Positions 54,597-62,460 of a DNA stretch of 64,000 bases are shown here, piece by piece. Positions within the stretch are counted from its first letter, which is position 1. Each line of letters opens with the position of its first letter. The notes under the pieces were generated by a model, which made no database searches, had not been told where the DNA came from, and saw only the letters and a program-made list of their open reading frames with translations. The stretch is from assembly GCA_025054955.1 (NCBI GenBank), contig JANWZE010000101.1, positions 1 through 64,000 of the forward strand. Reading direction: 5' to 3'. Source of the DNA: Blastocatellia bacterium. GTDB lineage: Bacteria; Acidobacteriota; Blastocatellia; HR10; J050. The translations under genes were made by a program, and so were the position numbers.

Positions 54597-54637
54597 CGGC
54601 CCCCCACAAATCACAATGGCATTTAATTAAGAAGCTC

Positions 54638-54724
54638 ATGGAACGCGGATGACACGGATTCGGCTGATCAACACGGATTAATCCGTGAAAAAAATCGGCC
54701 GCATCCGTCTCATCGGCGTTCCAT
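54638..54724. repeat. Large imperfect inverted repeat after lon
   Basis: ATGGAACGCGGATGACACGG plus ATTCGGCTGAT (54638-54668) matches the reverse complement of 54694-54724 at about 27 of 31 positions, with an inner CACGGAT-TA-ATCCGTG palindrome between. Outer CAATGGCATT/AATGCCATTG pieces extend it. It is a dispersed-type palindromic element; the 54597-55315 gap also contains a terminator and a gene fragment. Confidence 0.85.
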
Positions 54725-54768
54725 CCAACCCCACAACTTAATGCCATTGCTGACAAATCCTCAGCCGA

Positions 54769-54816
54769 CCAAGAATGACCACGAGTGTCATTGATCGTGG
54801 CATTCTTGGCGGTTTT
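54769..54816 (+). terminator. Intrinsic terminator-like hairpin downstream of lon
   Basis: CCAAGAATGACCACGA pairs with TCGTGGCATTCTTGG (one bulge) and is followed by CGGTTTTAT. It lies about 170 bp after lon and is a strong hairpin with a short T-run. Confidence 0.65.
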
Positions 54817-54926
54817 ATTCATGTTATACCAATTGCGGATTGGAAACCGCGGATGGCCCCGGTAAGTTCATGTCCTACCGTTTTCTGTCCTTCGTGAAGT
54901 GCGCCCTTTCGCGGGCTAATTGGTAG

Positions 54927-55133
54927 GAGGCCGAGATTGAGTTTCGGATCGAGAGTGACCGGTTGGTGTTGAAGATGAGTGACAATGGGAAGGGGCTTGA
55001 CCTGACCCACGAGTGTGAGCGTCAAGGTCTACTCAGCATGCGCCAACGGGCCAAGAAACTCGGCGGCGGGTTGGACATCCGCTCACCTGATGGCCAGGGG
55101 ACGAGCGTGACGCTGCGGGCGCCGATGAAGTGA
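54927..55133 (+). pseudogene. Fragment of a sensor histidine kinase ATPase domain
   Basis: About 68 codons between an upstream stop (54924-54926) and TGA at 55131-55133 encode the end of a HATPase_c domain: LKMSDNGKGLDL, then QGLLSMRQRAKKLGGGLDIR and GTSVTLRAPM. This is the N/G1/G2 end of a NarX/LuxR-type kinase. The rest of the kinase is absent, so this is a truncated gene relic. Confidence 0.75.
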
Positions 55134-55225
55134 ACGATGAAGGTAGAATGATGAATGATGAACTGGTCACGACACTGTGGACCTTTGCATCTATTGTTCC
55201 GCATTCATCATTCATCGTTCATCAT
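55134..55225. repeat. ATGATGAATGATGAAC-type inverted repeats
   Basis: AATGATGAATGATGAAC near 55147 pairs with GTTCATCATTC near 55218. When translated these give the HHSSFIIHHS-type pattern seen as scattered repeats in many environmental genomes. There is no gene. Confidence 0.7.
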
Positions 55226-55315
55226 TCCGGTTCGCTCTTGCCCCAACCTACCGAGCATAGTAGTATCAAGCCATGAAGCGAGTTGCGGAACAATTCGGTG
55301 TGAAAGGAGGAGACG

Positions 55316-56143
55316 ATGCCATCACCGTTTCCCGGCATGGACCCTTATCTTGAAGGCGAGATGTGGCAGGAATTTCATGAAACGCTAGCCGGTGCCATTC
55401 GCGCTCAACTGCTACCGCTCTTGACGCCCAAGTATGTGGCTCTGCTGGCCAAACGTTTTGTGCTGGACCGAGCCGACATCGGTATTGTTGGATTACCGCC
55501 GGAGCGCGTGATTTATCCCGATGTTCATGTGGCTGCACCGCCGAGCACAGCCACGATGCCACTGGCGAGCCGCGCGGGTGTGGCGGTAGCTGAGCCGGCC
55601 GTGGAATTGGCCAGTCCCATGATGGAAGAAGTCCCCTTGCTGAGCATCGAGATTCGCGACGTCGCCCAGCGTCGGTTAGTCACGCTCATCGAAATCCTCT
55701 CGCCGGTGAACAAGCGCGGGGAGGGCTGGCGCGAGTATGTGGATCGGCGCACGGAAGTGCTGCAAACGAAGACGCACCTGCTGGAAATAGATTTGCTGCG
55801 GCAGGGCCAGCGGTTGCCCTTGTTGGGCCAGTTGCCGCCGGCCCCGTATTACGTTTTTCTGACTCGATGGCAGCGTCGGCCTTGGACGCAGGTCTGGCCG
55901 CTGTCGCTGCGTGAGCCGTTGCCCGCTGTGCCTGTTCCGCTGTTGCCGCCCGATCCGGACGTTCCACTGGATTTGCAACAGGCGGTCACGGCCTGTTTCG
56001 ATCTGGTCGGGTACGAACGCCTGTTGGATTACTCGGCTCCGCCTCCACCCCCGCCGCTTAGTGATGAAGAGGCCGCGTGGGTAGCCGAGCGGGTTCGCGC
56101 CTTCAGGTCGCCCCAGCGCCCTGCCGAACGTCAGACCTCGTAA
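55316..56143 (+). CDS. DUF4058 family protein
   Basis: 275 residues. The family signature opens the protein (PSPFPGMDPYLE), and the core contains LVTLIEILSPVNKRGEGWREYV and a later YYVFLTRW. The function is unknown; such proteins are common in cyanobacteria, planctomycetes and similar genomes. AAAGGAGGAG precedes the ATG, so it is expressed from a good site. Its 3' end overlaps a cytochrome c peroxidase-like fragment on the other strand. Confidence 0.85.
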   Translation: MPSPFPGMDPYLEGEMWQEFHETLAGAIRAQLLPLLTPKYVALLAKRFVLDRADIGIVGLPPERVIYPDVHVAAPPSTATMPLASRAGVAVAEPAVELASPMMEEVPLLSIEIRDVAQRRLVTLIEILSPVNKRGEGWREYVDRRTEVLQTKTHLLEIDLLRQGQRLPLLGQLPPAPYYVFLTRWQRRPWTQVWPLSLREPLPAVPVPLLPPDPDVPLDLQQAVTACFDLVGYERLLDYSAPPPPPPLSDEEAAWVAERVRAFRSPQRPAERQTS

Positions 56144-56445
56144 CCACAGAGCGTGTTGTGGGTCACCACCGTCCGTAAGAATGTGGCCGCCGCGCGCCCA
56201 ATCGTGTCGTCGTTGATCAGATCATCAAGATTGCCCGACCGAGCGAATCGTGCGGCTTCTTCCGGGAACGCTTCCTGAAAGAGCTTGACATACACAGGCG
56301 ACTCTTGCGGCGCGTCCTTTTGCGTTTCTAGCATGCGGTAAACATCAAAGGCAATCTCCGCCAGATTCTCACCAGCGGGCAATCCGCGCGGATTGGAGGG
56401 GCTGCCGGCTGGTTCGCCCGCCTTGCCTCCAATGTAACGTGACAA
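56131..56445 (-). pseudogene. Fragment resembling a di-haem cytochrome c peroxidase
   Basis: About 104 codons. The stretch SPVYVKLFQEAFPEEAARF and TIGRAAATFLRTVVTHNT matches the conserved middle of di-haem peroxidases (MauG/CcpA type), where a haem-binding CxxCH would lie nearby, but none is present. The N-terminus merges into a repeat (YIGGKAGE), so it is a probable relic. Confidence 0.45.
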
Positions 56446-56745
56446 AAGTTCGTGGCGTTTTTGGAGTGTTGCGACTTGTCGCAGGTTTGGCCGGAAAGCG
56501 GTGACACGTCACCGCACTCCAAAACGTCCCGTCCCCCCAACCCGTCCCCTCAAAATGTCCCGGAACTTTTGTCAACCTACTTAGCAGATCAAATGCGAAT
56601 GAACGGTCGGCCATCTTAATAGGGCAGCCTTGTTTTGAATAGGGCAACTGCGGGACGGACGAGTCATCGGCCAGAGGCGGCCTTGGCTGAGAGTTGACGC
56701 TCTTTCGCTCAGGCGGTCGGCATCCTCGATAATAAACGGAACTAA
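56446..56745. repeat. Palindromic spacer with GCGGTGAC-AC-GTCACCGC hairpin
   Basis: GCGGTGACACGTCACCGC at 56498-56515 is a perfect hairpin arm pair, flanked by CACTCCAAAA-type sequence and by GGAGTGTTGCGAC. It looks like a dispersed repeat; there is no gene in the stretch to the ilv leader. Confidence 0.6.
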
Positions 56746-56766
56746 TTGGAGGCAAAAAACAATCAA

Positions 56767-56796
56767 TTGTACAAACTCATGCGTTCTTGGTACACT
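56767..56796 (+). promoter_or_regulatory. Possible promoter of the ilv leader
   Basis: TTGTAC (56767-56772), 18-bp spacer and TACACT (56791-56796) give a moderate sigma70-type promoter about 130 bp before the leader peptide. Spacing and position fit an attenuator leader, but the boxes are not perfect. Confidence 0.4.
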
Positions 56797-56922
56797 GCTA
56801 GCGAAATGTGCAAGCGATTGAACAAGACGGAGCCGTCGGTGACACGCAGTTGGCACGTCTGTCGTCCAAGATCGAACCAGCCGCTCCGATCAATCTGGTG
56901 GTGGATTGCTAGCGCATGCTCG

Positions 56923-56976
56923 ATGAAGATTAACGGGCTAGCCGTAATTATTGTAGGCCTCATCAACAGCGGATGA
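56923..56976 (+). CDS. ilv operon leader peptide
   Basis: A 17-residue frame reads MKINGLAVIIVGLINSG, in which 8 of 17 residues are Leu, Val or Ile (a cluster LAVIIVGLI). This matches classic attenuation leader peptides of branched-chain amino acid operons: scarcity of Leu, Val or Ile stalls the ribosome. Its stop codon lies inside the segment that can form the antiterminator. The ribosome-binding site is weak. ilvB starts 131 bp downstream. Confidence 0.75.
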   Translation: MKINGLAVIIVGLINSG

Positions 56977-57006
56977 TGGCGCATCCTGGATCAGTATCTG
57001 ACAGGA

Positions 57007-57043
57007 GGCCATGATCCGAACAAAGTGGATGATGGCCTTTTTT
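57007..57043 (+). terminator. Attenuator terminator in the ilvB leader
   Basis: GGCCATGATCC (57007-57017) pairs with GGATGATGGCC (57027-57037; one mismatch) across a 9-nt loop and is followed by six T. The 5' arm can instead pair with GGATGATGGC at 56971-56980, which overlaps the leader stop codon, so terminator and antiterminator exclude each other. Confidence 0.8.
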
Positions 57044-57107
57044 ATTGAATGGAGCCAAAGGAAACACGCGATGGGTCATAGATGTTGAACGGAGATGAGA
57101 ACAGGTT

Positions 57108-58832
57108 ATGAAAGGAGCTGAGATATTTGTCCAATGTTTATTGCAGGAGAACGTCGAGGTCATCTTTGGTCATCCGGGTGGCGTTGTGCTTTCGATTTAT
57201 GATTGCCTCTACGATGCTCCGATTCGGCATATCTTGATGCGGCATGAGCAAGCCGCTGCGCATGCGGCTGATGGCTATGCGCGCGCGTCGGGCAAAGTCG
57301 GTGTCTGCATCGGGACGTCGGGTCCTGGGGCGACCAATTTAGTCACAGGCATCGCGACGGCGCAGATGGATTCGATTCCGATTGTTGTATTCACTGGGAA
57401 TGTGCCGACCCACCTGATCGGCAGCGATGCGTTTCAGGAAGCGGACATCGTCGGTATCACGCGGCCATGCACCAAGCATAGTTATTTGGTGCGTCGCGTT
57501 GAAGACCTGGCGCGCACGATTAAAGAGGCCTTCTATGTGGCCGCCACGGGCCGTCCTGGTCCGGTGCTCGTGGACATGCCGAAAGATGTGTTGCTGGCCG
57601 AGACCGAGTTTGACTATCCCAAGACAGTCAATCTGCGCGGCTATCATCCGCCATCGGAAGGCGACTGGGCGCAGGTGGAGAAAGCGGCCCAATTGTTGAT
57701 GGAAGCCAAGCGACCGGTGATCTACGCTGGCGGCGGTGTGATTAGTTCAGGCGGATCAGCAGAGCTGGTGGAGACCGCTGAGTTGCTCCAAGCGCCTGTA
57801 ACCACAACGTTGCTGGGGATGGGTTGCTTCCCCAGCGCGCACCGGCTCTCACTCGGTATGCTCGGCATGCACGGCACATGGTATGCCAACACGTCTATGA
57901 GTCATGCTGATGTGATTTTGGCTGTTGGCGTGCGCTTTGATGACCGTGTGACGGGCCGGCTGGCTGCGTTTTGCCCGAATGCCAAATTCATTCACATTGA
58001 TATTGACCCGTCGGAAATCAACAAGAATGTGCAAGTCCATGTCCCGATCATTGGTGACGCCAAGACTGTGCTGCGGCAGTTGAATCAACTGCTCGTGGAA
58101 CAGTGCGCCAAGACGACTGAAGAGTGGCAAGCGGAGCGTCGCGCCTGGCATGCGCAAATTGATCAATGGAAGGAGCAGTATCCGCTCTGTTACGACGATT
58201 CAGACGAAGTGATTAAGCCGCAGCGGTTGATGGAAGAGCTTTCCAACGTGACGGACTCGGCGGCGATCATCGCCACCGATGTGGGACAACATCAGATGTG
58301 GGCTGCTCAGTATTATCGGTTCACGCAGCCGCGCACATGGCTCTCGTCTGGCGGACTTGGCACGATGGGCTTTGGTTTTCCGGCAGCCATTGGCGCGCAG
58401 ATGGCCTATCCTGACCGACAGGTAGTGGCGATTGTCGGGGATGGCGGGTTCCAGATGACGATGCAGGAGCTGGCCACGGCGGCTGAGCATCGCCTGCCGG
58501 TGAAGGTCATTATCATGAACAATGCTTTTTTAGGCATGGTGCGGCAGTGGCAGGAGATTTTCTTTGAGCGGCGCTATTCGGCTGTTGATTTGAGTTTGTC
58601 GCCGGATTTCGCCAAGCTAGCCGAGGCATTTGGCATCGTCGGCATGACAGTGACGAAACCGGCGGCGCTGGCTTCGGCCTTGCGCGAAGCGATGGACTTG
58701 CCAGGCCCCGTGCTCGTTGATGTGCGCGTGGCGCAAGAGGAGAATGTCTACCCAATGATTCCGCCTGGAGGCGCCATTCATGAAATGATCGTGGGCGAGT
58801 ATAAATCTCCGAAAGTTGTTCACATGAGTTGA
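57108..58832 (+). CDS. ilvB: Acetolactate synthase large subunit IlvB
   Basis: Catalytic subunit that makes acetolactate or acetohydroxybutyrate from pyruvate, first common step of valine, leucine and isoleucine synthesis. The TPP-binding domains are intact: HEQAAAHAADGYARASGK with the catalytic Glu and GDGGFQMTMQELATA with the diphosphate motif; the FAD-binding middle domain lies between. 574 residues is normal length. It is the first structural gene after the attenuator, followed 7 bp later by the small subunit. Confidence 0.96.
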   Translation: MKGAEIFVQCLLQENVEVIFGHPGGVVLSIYDCLYDAPIRHILMRHEQAAAHAADGYARASGKVGVCIGTSGPGATNLVTGIATAQMDSIPIVVFTGNVPTHLIGSDAFQEADIVGITRPCTKHSYLVRRVEDLARTIKEAFYVAATGRPGPVLVDMPKDVLLAETEFDYPKTVNLRGYHPPSEGDWAQVEKAAQLLMEAKRPVIYAGGGVISSGGSAELVETAELLQAPVTTTLLGMGCFPSAHRLSLGMLGMHGTWYANTSMSHADVILAVGVRFDDRVTGRLAAFCPNAKFIHIDIDPSEINKNVQVHVPIIGDAKTVLRQLNQLLVEQCAKTTEEWQAERRAWHAQIDQWKEQYPLCYDDSDEVIKPQRLMEELSNVTDSAAIIATDVGQHQMWAAQYYRFTQPRTWLSSGGLGTMGFGFPAAIGAQMAYPDRQVVAIVGDGGFQMTMQELATAAEHRLPVKVIIMNNAFLGMVRQWQEIFFERRYSAVDLSLSPDFAKLAEAFGIVGMTVTKPAALASALREAMDLPGPVLVDVRVAQEENVYPMIPPGGAIHEMIVGEYKSPKVVHMS

Positions 58833-58839
58833 GTCGGTT

Positions 58840-59334
58840 ATGAGTCAAACAATTTCTCTGTTAGTGGAAAACAAATTCGGTGTGCTGGCTCGCATTGCCG
58901 GATTGTTCAGCGCACGTGGTTATAACATTGACAGTTTGAGTGTGGCGCAGACGGAAGACCCGACGCTGTCACACATCACGCTGGTCACCGATCTAGAACC
59001 GAAGGCGTTTCAACAACTGTTGAAGTTGCTCGATAAGCTGGTGGATGTCGTGAGCGTAGCCGATCTGTCCAATGGCCACAGCGTGGCGCGCGAGCTAGCC
59101 TTGCTCAAGGTCAAAGCCGATCAAGCCCAGCGGGTGGAAATACTGAAAGAAGCAGAGCTGTTCCGCGCTCGTGTCATTCACGCCGGCATAGATGCTTACA
59201 TTTTTGAAGTGACCGGCGATACGGGCAAGATTGAGGCCTTCATTCGATTATTCCAAAAGTACGAGATTCAAGAAGTCGCCCGCACCGGCGCGGTCGCCAT
59301 GGCCCGCGACAGTCGTCAGGGACATGCAATTTAG
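58840..59334 (+). CDS. ilvH: Acetolactate synthase regulatory subunit IlvH
   Basis: Regulatory subunit that activates IlvB and gives valine feedback. 164 residues with the N-terminal ACT domain ([26 protein letters not shown]) and the C-terminal domain (about 85-160). Normal length. It lies between ilvB and ilvC; the ilvC start is 22 bp after its stop. Confidence 0.95.
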   Translation: MSQTISLLVENKFGVLARIAGLFSARGYNIDSLSVAQTEDPTLSHITLVTDLEPKAFQQLLKLLDKLVDVVSVADLSNGHSVARELALLKVKADQAQRVEILKEAELFRARVIHAGIDAYIFEVTGDTGKIEAFIRLFQKYEIQEVARTGAVAMARDSRQGHAI

Positions 59335-59356
59335 GATTTCGCCAGGAGAAACCACT

Positions 59357-60382
59357 ATGGCCAATGTTTACTATGAACATGATGCGGATCTTTCTCGCTT
59401 GCAAAAGAAGACGGTTGCCATCATCGGGTATGGGAGTCAAGGGCACGCGCACGCCTTGAATCTACGCGACAGCGGCGTTGCTGTGATCGTTGGCTTATAT
59501 CCGGGCAGTCGGTCTTGGTCGAAAGCTCAAGCAGATGGCTTGAATGTGGCAACAGCGGCAGAAGCCGCTGCTCAGGCTGACATCATCATGATGCTCGTAC
59601 CTGATCAGACGCAGCGGCAGATTTACGAAGACAGCATTCAAGCCAATCTGGCGGCTGGCAAAACGCTGATGTTCGCGCACGGGTTCAACATCCATTTCAG
59701 TCAAATCGTGCCGCCACCGCATGTGGATGTCTCGATGATTGCGCCGAAAGCGCCCGGCCATCGCATGCGCGAGCTGTTCACTGAAGGTGTCGGTGTGCCA
59801 GCGTTGCTGGCCATCCATCAGGATTTCAGCGGTCATGCCAAAGCCGATGCGTTGGCGTATGCGCGTGGCATCGGCTGCACCAAGGCCGGCGTGATTGAAA
59901 CGACCTTCAAAGAGGAAACGGAAACCGATTTGTTCGGCGAGCAGACCGTGTTATGTGGAGGCATCTCGGCGCTAATCAAAGCCGGCTTTGAAACATTAGT
60001 GCAGGCTGGCTATCAACCCGAGGTCGCCTATTTCGAGTGCTTGCACGAGCTGAAGTTGATTGTAGATTTGATCCACGAAGGTGGATTGAGCTACATGCGA
60101 TATTCCATCAGCGACACGGCGGAATATGGCGATTATTCGCGTGGCCCTCGCGTCATCAACGAACAGGTTCGAGCTGAGATGCAGAAGATTCTCCGTGAAA
60201 TTCAAACTGGCGCGTTTGCCCGCGAATGGATTTTGGAGAATCAGGCTGGGCGACCTAGTTTCAATGCGTATCGTCGGCAAGAAGCCGAGCATCCGATTGA
60301 GCAAGTCGGCCAGAACCTGCGTCGGATGATGGGTTGGTTGAAGAACGCCAAGCCGAAAGCGCAGACCACCTCGGCTGATTGA
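59357..60382 (+). CDS. ilvC: Ketol-acid reductoisomerase IlvC (class I)
   Basis: Isomerises and reduces acetolactate with NADPH and Mg2+. 341 residues, class I length. The Rossmann motif is [19 protein letters not shown]; the metal-binding region has [14 protein letters not shown] (Asp and Glu), and a second set lies in the C-terminal domain. CCAGGAGAAACCACT precedes the ATG at 59357; the longer upstream frame overlaps ilvH and is not used. Confidence 0.96.
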   Translation: MANVYYEHDADLSRLQKKTVAIIGYGSQGHAHALNLRDSGVAVIVGLYPGSRSWSKAQADGLNVATAAEAAAQADIIMMLVPDQTQRQIYEDSIQANLAAGKTLMFAHGFNIHFSQIVPPPHVDVSMIAPKAPGHRMRELFTEGVGVPALLAIHQDFSGHAKADALAYARGIGCTKAGVIETTFKEETETDLFGEQTVLCGGISALIKAGFETLVQAGYQPEVAYFECLHELKLIVDLIHEGGLSYMRYSISDTAEYGDYSRGPRVINEQVRAEMQKILREIQTGAFAREWILENQAGRPSFNAYRRQEAEHPIEQVGQNLRRMMGWLKNAKPKAQTTSAD

Positions 60383-60507
60383 TGTCGGCAGGACGGACGG
60401 TTGAACGCTGGTAACCACGCTGCGGGGAAGAAGACTTGCAGCGCGTTGATCGGTGTTGATCCGTTGGTTGTTTTTGGTCCCCATGCCATTTTGAACGGAG
60501 AGAAGCA

Positions 60508-62175
60508 GTGGCACTGAATGAACGGAGTCGCGTTTTAGTCGAAGGGCTTGCCCGCGCGCCGGCGCGCGCCATGATGAAAGCAGTCGGATACACCGATGAG
60601 GACCTCAGCCGACCCCTGATTGGTGTTGCGCATTGTTGGATCGAGATCATGCCGTGTAATTACAACCATCGTCGTCTCGCTGAAAAGGTCAAGGAAGGCA
60701 TTCGCGCGGCCGGCGGCACGCCCGTCGAGTACAACACGATTGCTATTTCTGACGGCATCGCGATGGGCACGGAAGGCATGAAAGCCTCGCTGGTCAGTCG
60801 CGAGGTTGTTGCTGATTCGATTGAGCTGGTGGCGCGCGGTCACCTCTTTGACGCGATGGTCGTCATCTCCGGTTGCGATAAGACGATTCCCGGAACAGTC
60901 ATGGCGCTGCGCCGGCTTGATCTGCCTGGATTGATGTTGTACGGAGGTTCGATCTATCCGGGCCGGTTTCAAGGGCGGGACGTTACCATTCAAGACGTAT
61001 TTGAAGCTGTCGGCGCATGCGCAGCAGGTCGGATGACGCCCGCTGAATTGAATGAGCTTGAAGCACAGGCATGCCCCGGCGCTGGCGCTTGCGGCGGCCA
61101 GTTTACAGCTAACACGATGGCCACTGTGTTTGAAGTGATGGGCATCTCGCCGATGGGCAGCGCCATGGTGCCGGCTGAAGACCCGCGCAAAGACGACGTG
61201 GCCTTTCAGTGCGGACAGATGGTGATGGAGTTATTGCGTCGTAATATTCGCCCCAGTCAGATCATCACGCGCAACTCCATTGAGAATGCTATCGCTGCGG
61301 TGGCGGCCACGGGCGGTTCGACCAATGCCGTATTGCACATTCTGGCGCTGGCGCACGAATCAGACATTGAATTAGCCATTGATGATTTTGACGTGATCAG
61401 CCGGCGGACGCCATTGCTGGCCGATTTGAAGCCATCAGGCCGATACGTTGCCACGGACGTATATCAGGCCGGTGGGATTGGTGTCATTGCCAAGCGGTTG
61501 CTTGAAGCAGGGCTGCTGCATGAACAGGAACTGACCGTGACCGGCCGCACAATCGGCGAAGAAGCGCGCGCTGCGCAAGAAACGCCTGGGCAAATGGTCA
61601 TTCGTCCGCTCTCTGATCCGCTTTCGCCCAGTGGCGGCCTGGTGATCTTGAAAGGGAATCTGGCGCCAGAAGGATGCGTGGTGAAAATTGCCGGCAAAGA
61701 GAAGTTGAGTCATCGCGGTCCGGCGCGTGTTTTCGACAGAGAAGAGGATGCGTTCGCTGCTGTGCAACGTGGTCAGATCAATCCCGGTGACGTAGTTGTC
61801 ATCCGCTACGAAGGCCCCAAGGGCGGACCCGGCATGCGTGAGATGCTCGCCGTGACCGGCGCTCTTCAAGGCGCGGGATTGGGTGGCTCCGTAGCCTTGC
61901 TCACCGATGGCCGATTCTCCGGCGCGACGCACGGGTTGATGGCAGGACACGTCGCGCCCGAAGCGGCCGTGGGTGGACCGATCGCCGCATTGCGCGACGG
62001 CGACATCATCGTCTTTGATGTGAACGAGCGACGGCTGGACGTCGAGCTGTCCGATCAAGAAATCGGAGCCCGATTGGCCCAATGGTCACCGCCGCCGCCA
62101 CGCTACCTGAGCGGTGTCATGGCCAAGTATGCTCGGCTGGTCTCATCAGCGTCGCGTGGGGCAGTCACCGGATGA
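60508..62175 (+). CDS. ilvD: Dihydroxy-acid dehydratase IlvD
   Basis: Iron-sulfur enzyme that dehydrates dihydroxy acids to 2-keto acids. 555 residues with the conserved ISGCDKTIPG (Fe-S Cys), GACGGQFTANTM and C-terminal TDGRFSGATHG with the catalytic Ser. It starts with GTG after GGAGAGAAGCA. It completes ilvB-ilvH-ilvC-ilvD; leuA and ilvE are not in the window. Confidence 0.95.
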   Translation: MALNERSRVLVEGLARAPARAMMKAVGYTDEDLSRPLIGVAHCWIEIMPCNYNHRRLAEKVKEGIRAAGGTPVEYNTIAISDGIAMGTEGMKASLVSREVVADSIELVARGHLFDAMVVISGCDKTIPGTVMALRRLDLPGLMLYGGSIYPGRFQGRDVTIQDVFEAVGACAAGRMTPAELNELEAQACPGAGACGGQFTANTMATVFEVMGISPMGSAMVPAEDPRKDDVAFQCGQMVMELLRRNIRPSQIITRNSIENAIAAVAATGGSTNAVLHILALAHESDIELAIDDFDVISRRTPLLADLKPSGRYVATDVYQAGGIGVIAKRLLEAGLLHEQELTVTGRTIGEEARAAQETPGQMVIRPLSDPLSPSGGLVILKGNLAPEGCVVKIAGKEKLSHRGPARVFDREEDAFAAVQRGQINPGDVVVIRYEGPKGGPGMREMLAVTGALQGAGLGGSVALLTDGRFSGATHGLMAGHVAPEAAVGGPIAALRDGDIIVFDVNERRLDVELSDQEIGARLAQWSPPPPRYLSGVMAKYARLVSSASRGAVTG

Positions 62176-62247
62176 CGGATTGGCATGAGAGGCTCATTCG
62201 GCACTCATTGGCGGAGAGGAAATCACCCGCTATGTACGCCGAAGAAT

Positions 62248-62289
62248 GAGAATGGAGCACAGGCGTTCTCGCCTGTGCTCCATTCTCAT
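62248..62289. repeat. GCACAGGC palindromic repeat, copy 4, perfect
   Basis: TGAGAATGGAGCACAGGCG (62248-62266) and its exact reverse complement (62271-62289) enclose a 4-base TTCT loop, a perfect 19-bp-arm hairpin. It lies 72 bp after ilvD and may also act as a terminator-like hairpin, but it has no T-run. Confidence 0.9.
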
Positions 62290-62344
62290 CATCTCTAGGC
62301 GTTGCTGCGGCGACAGGGACATCCAACGCGCGGTGCACTCAGCT

Positions 62345-62380
62345 AACGATTCGAGACGTTGCACGTTTAGCTACCCACCT
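62345..62380. repeat. Diverged copy of the GACGTTGCACGTC repeat
   Basis: AACGATTCGAGACGTTGCAC followed by GTTTAGCTACCCACCT resembles the copies near 6728 (GATTCCAGACGTTGCACGTC then CTACCC). It is a single diverged copy far from the two clusters. Confidence 0.6.
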
Positions 62381-62460
62381 ATGGCCAGGTGGTGGCATGC
62401 CACGGTATGCGCCAACGCTCTGGCAGGCGGCTGAACGATTTGCTGCTACTGATGCTCTGG

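Noticed and set aside
56746-56976. 76-codon plus-strand frame ending in the ilv leader peptide
   Set aside because: Only the last 17 codons fit a leader peptide; the rest has no domain and no support. The short frame is the better call.
57001-57107. T-box riboswitch before ilvB
   Set aside because: No T-box sequence (AGGGTGGNACCGCG-type) or specifier loop was seen; the leader peptide plus two exclusive hairpins explain the region better.
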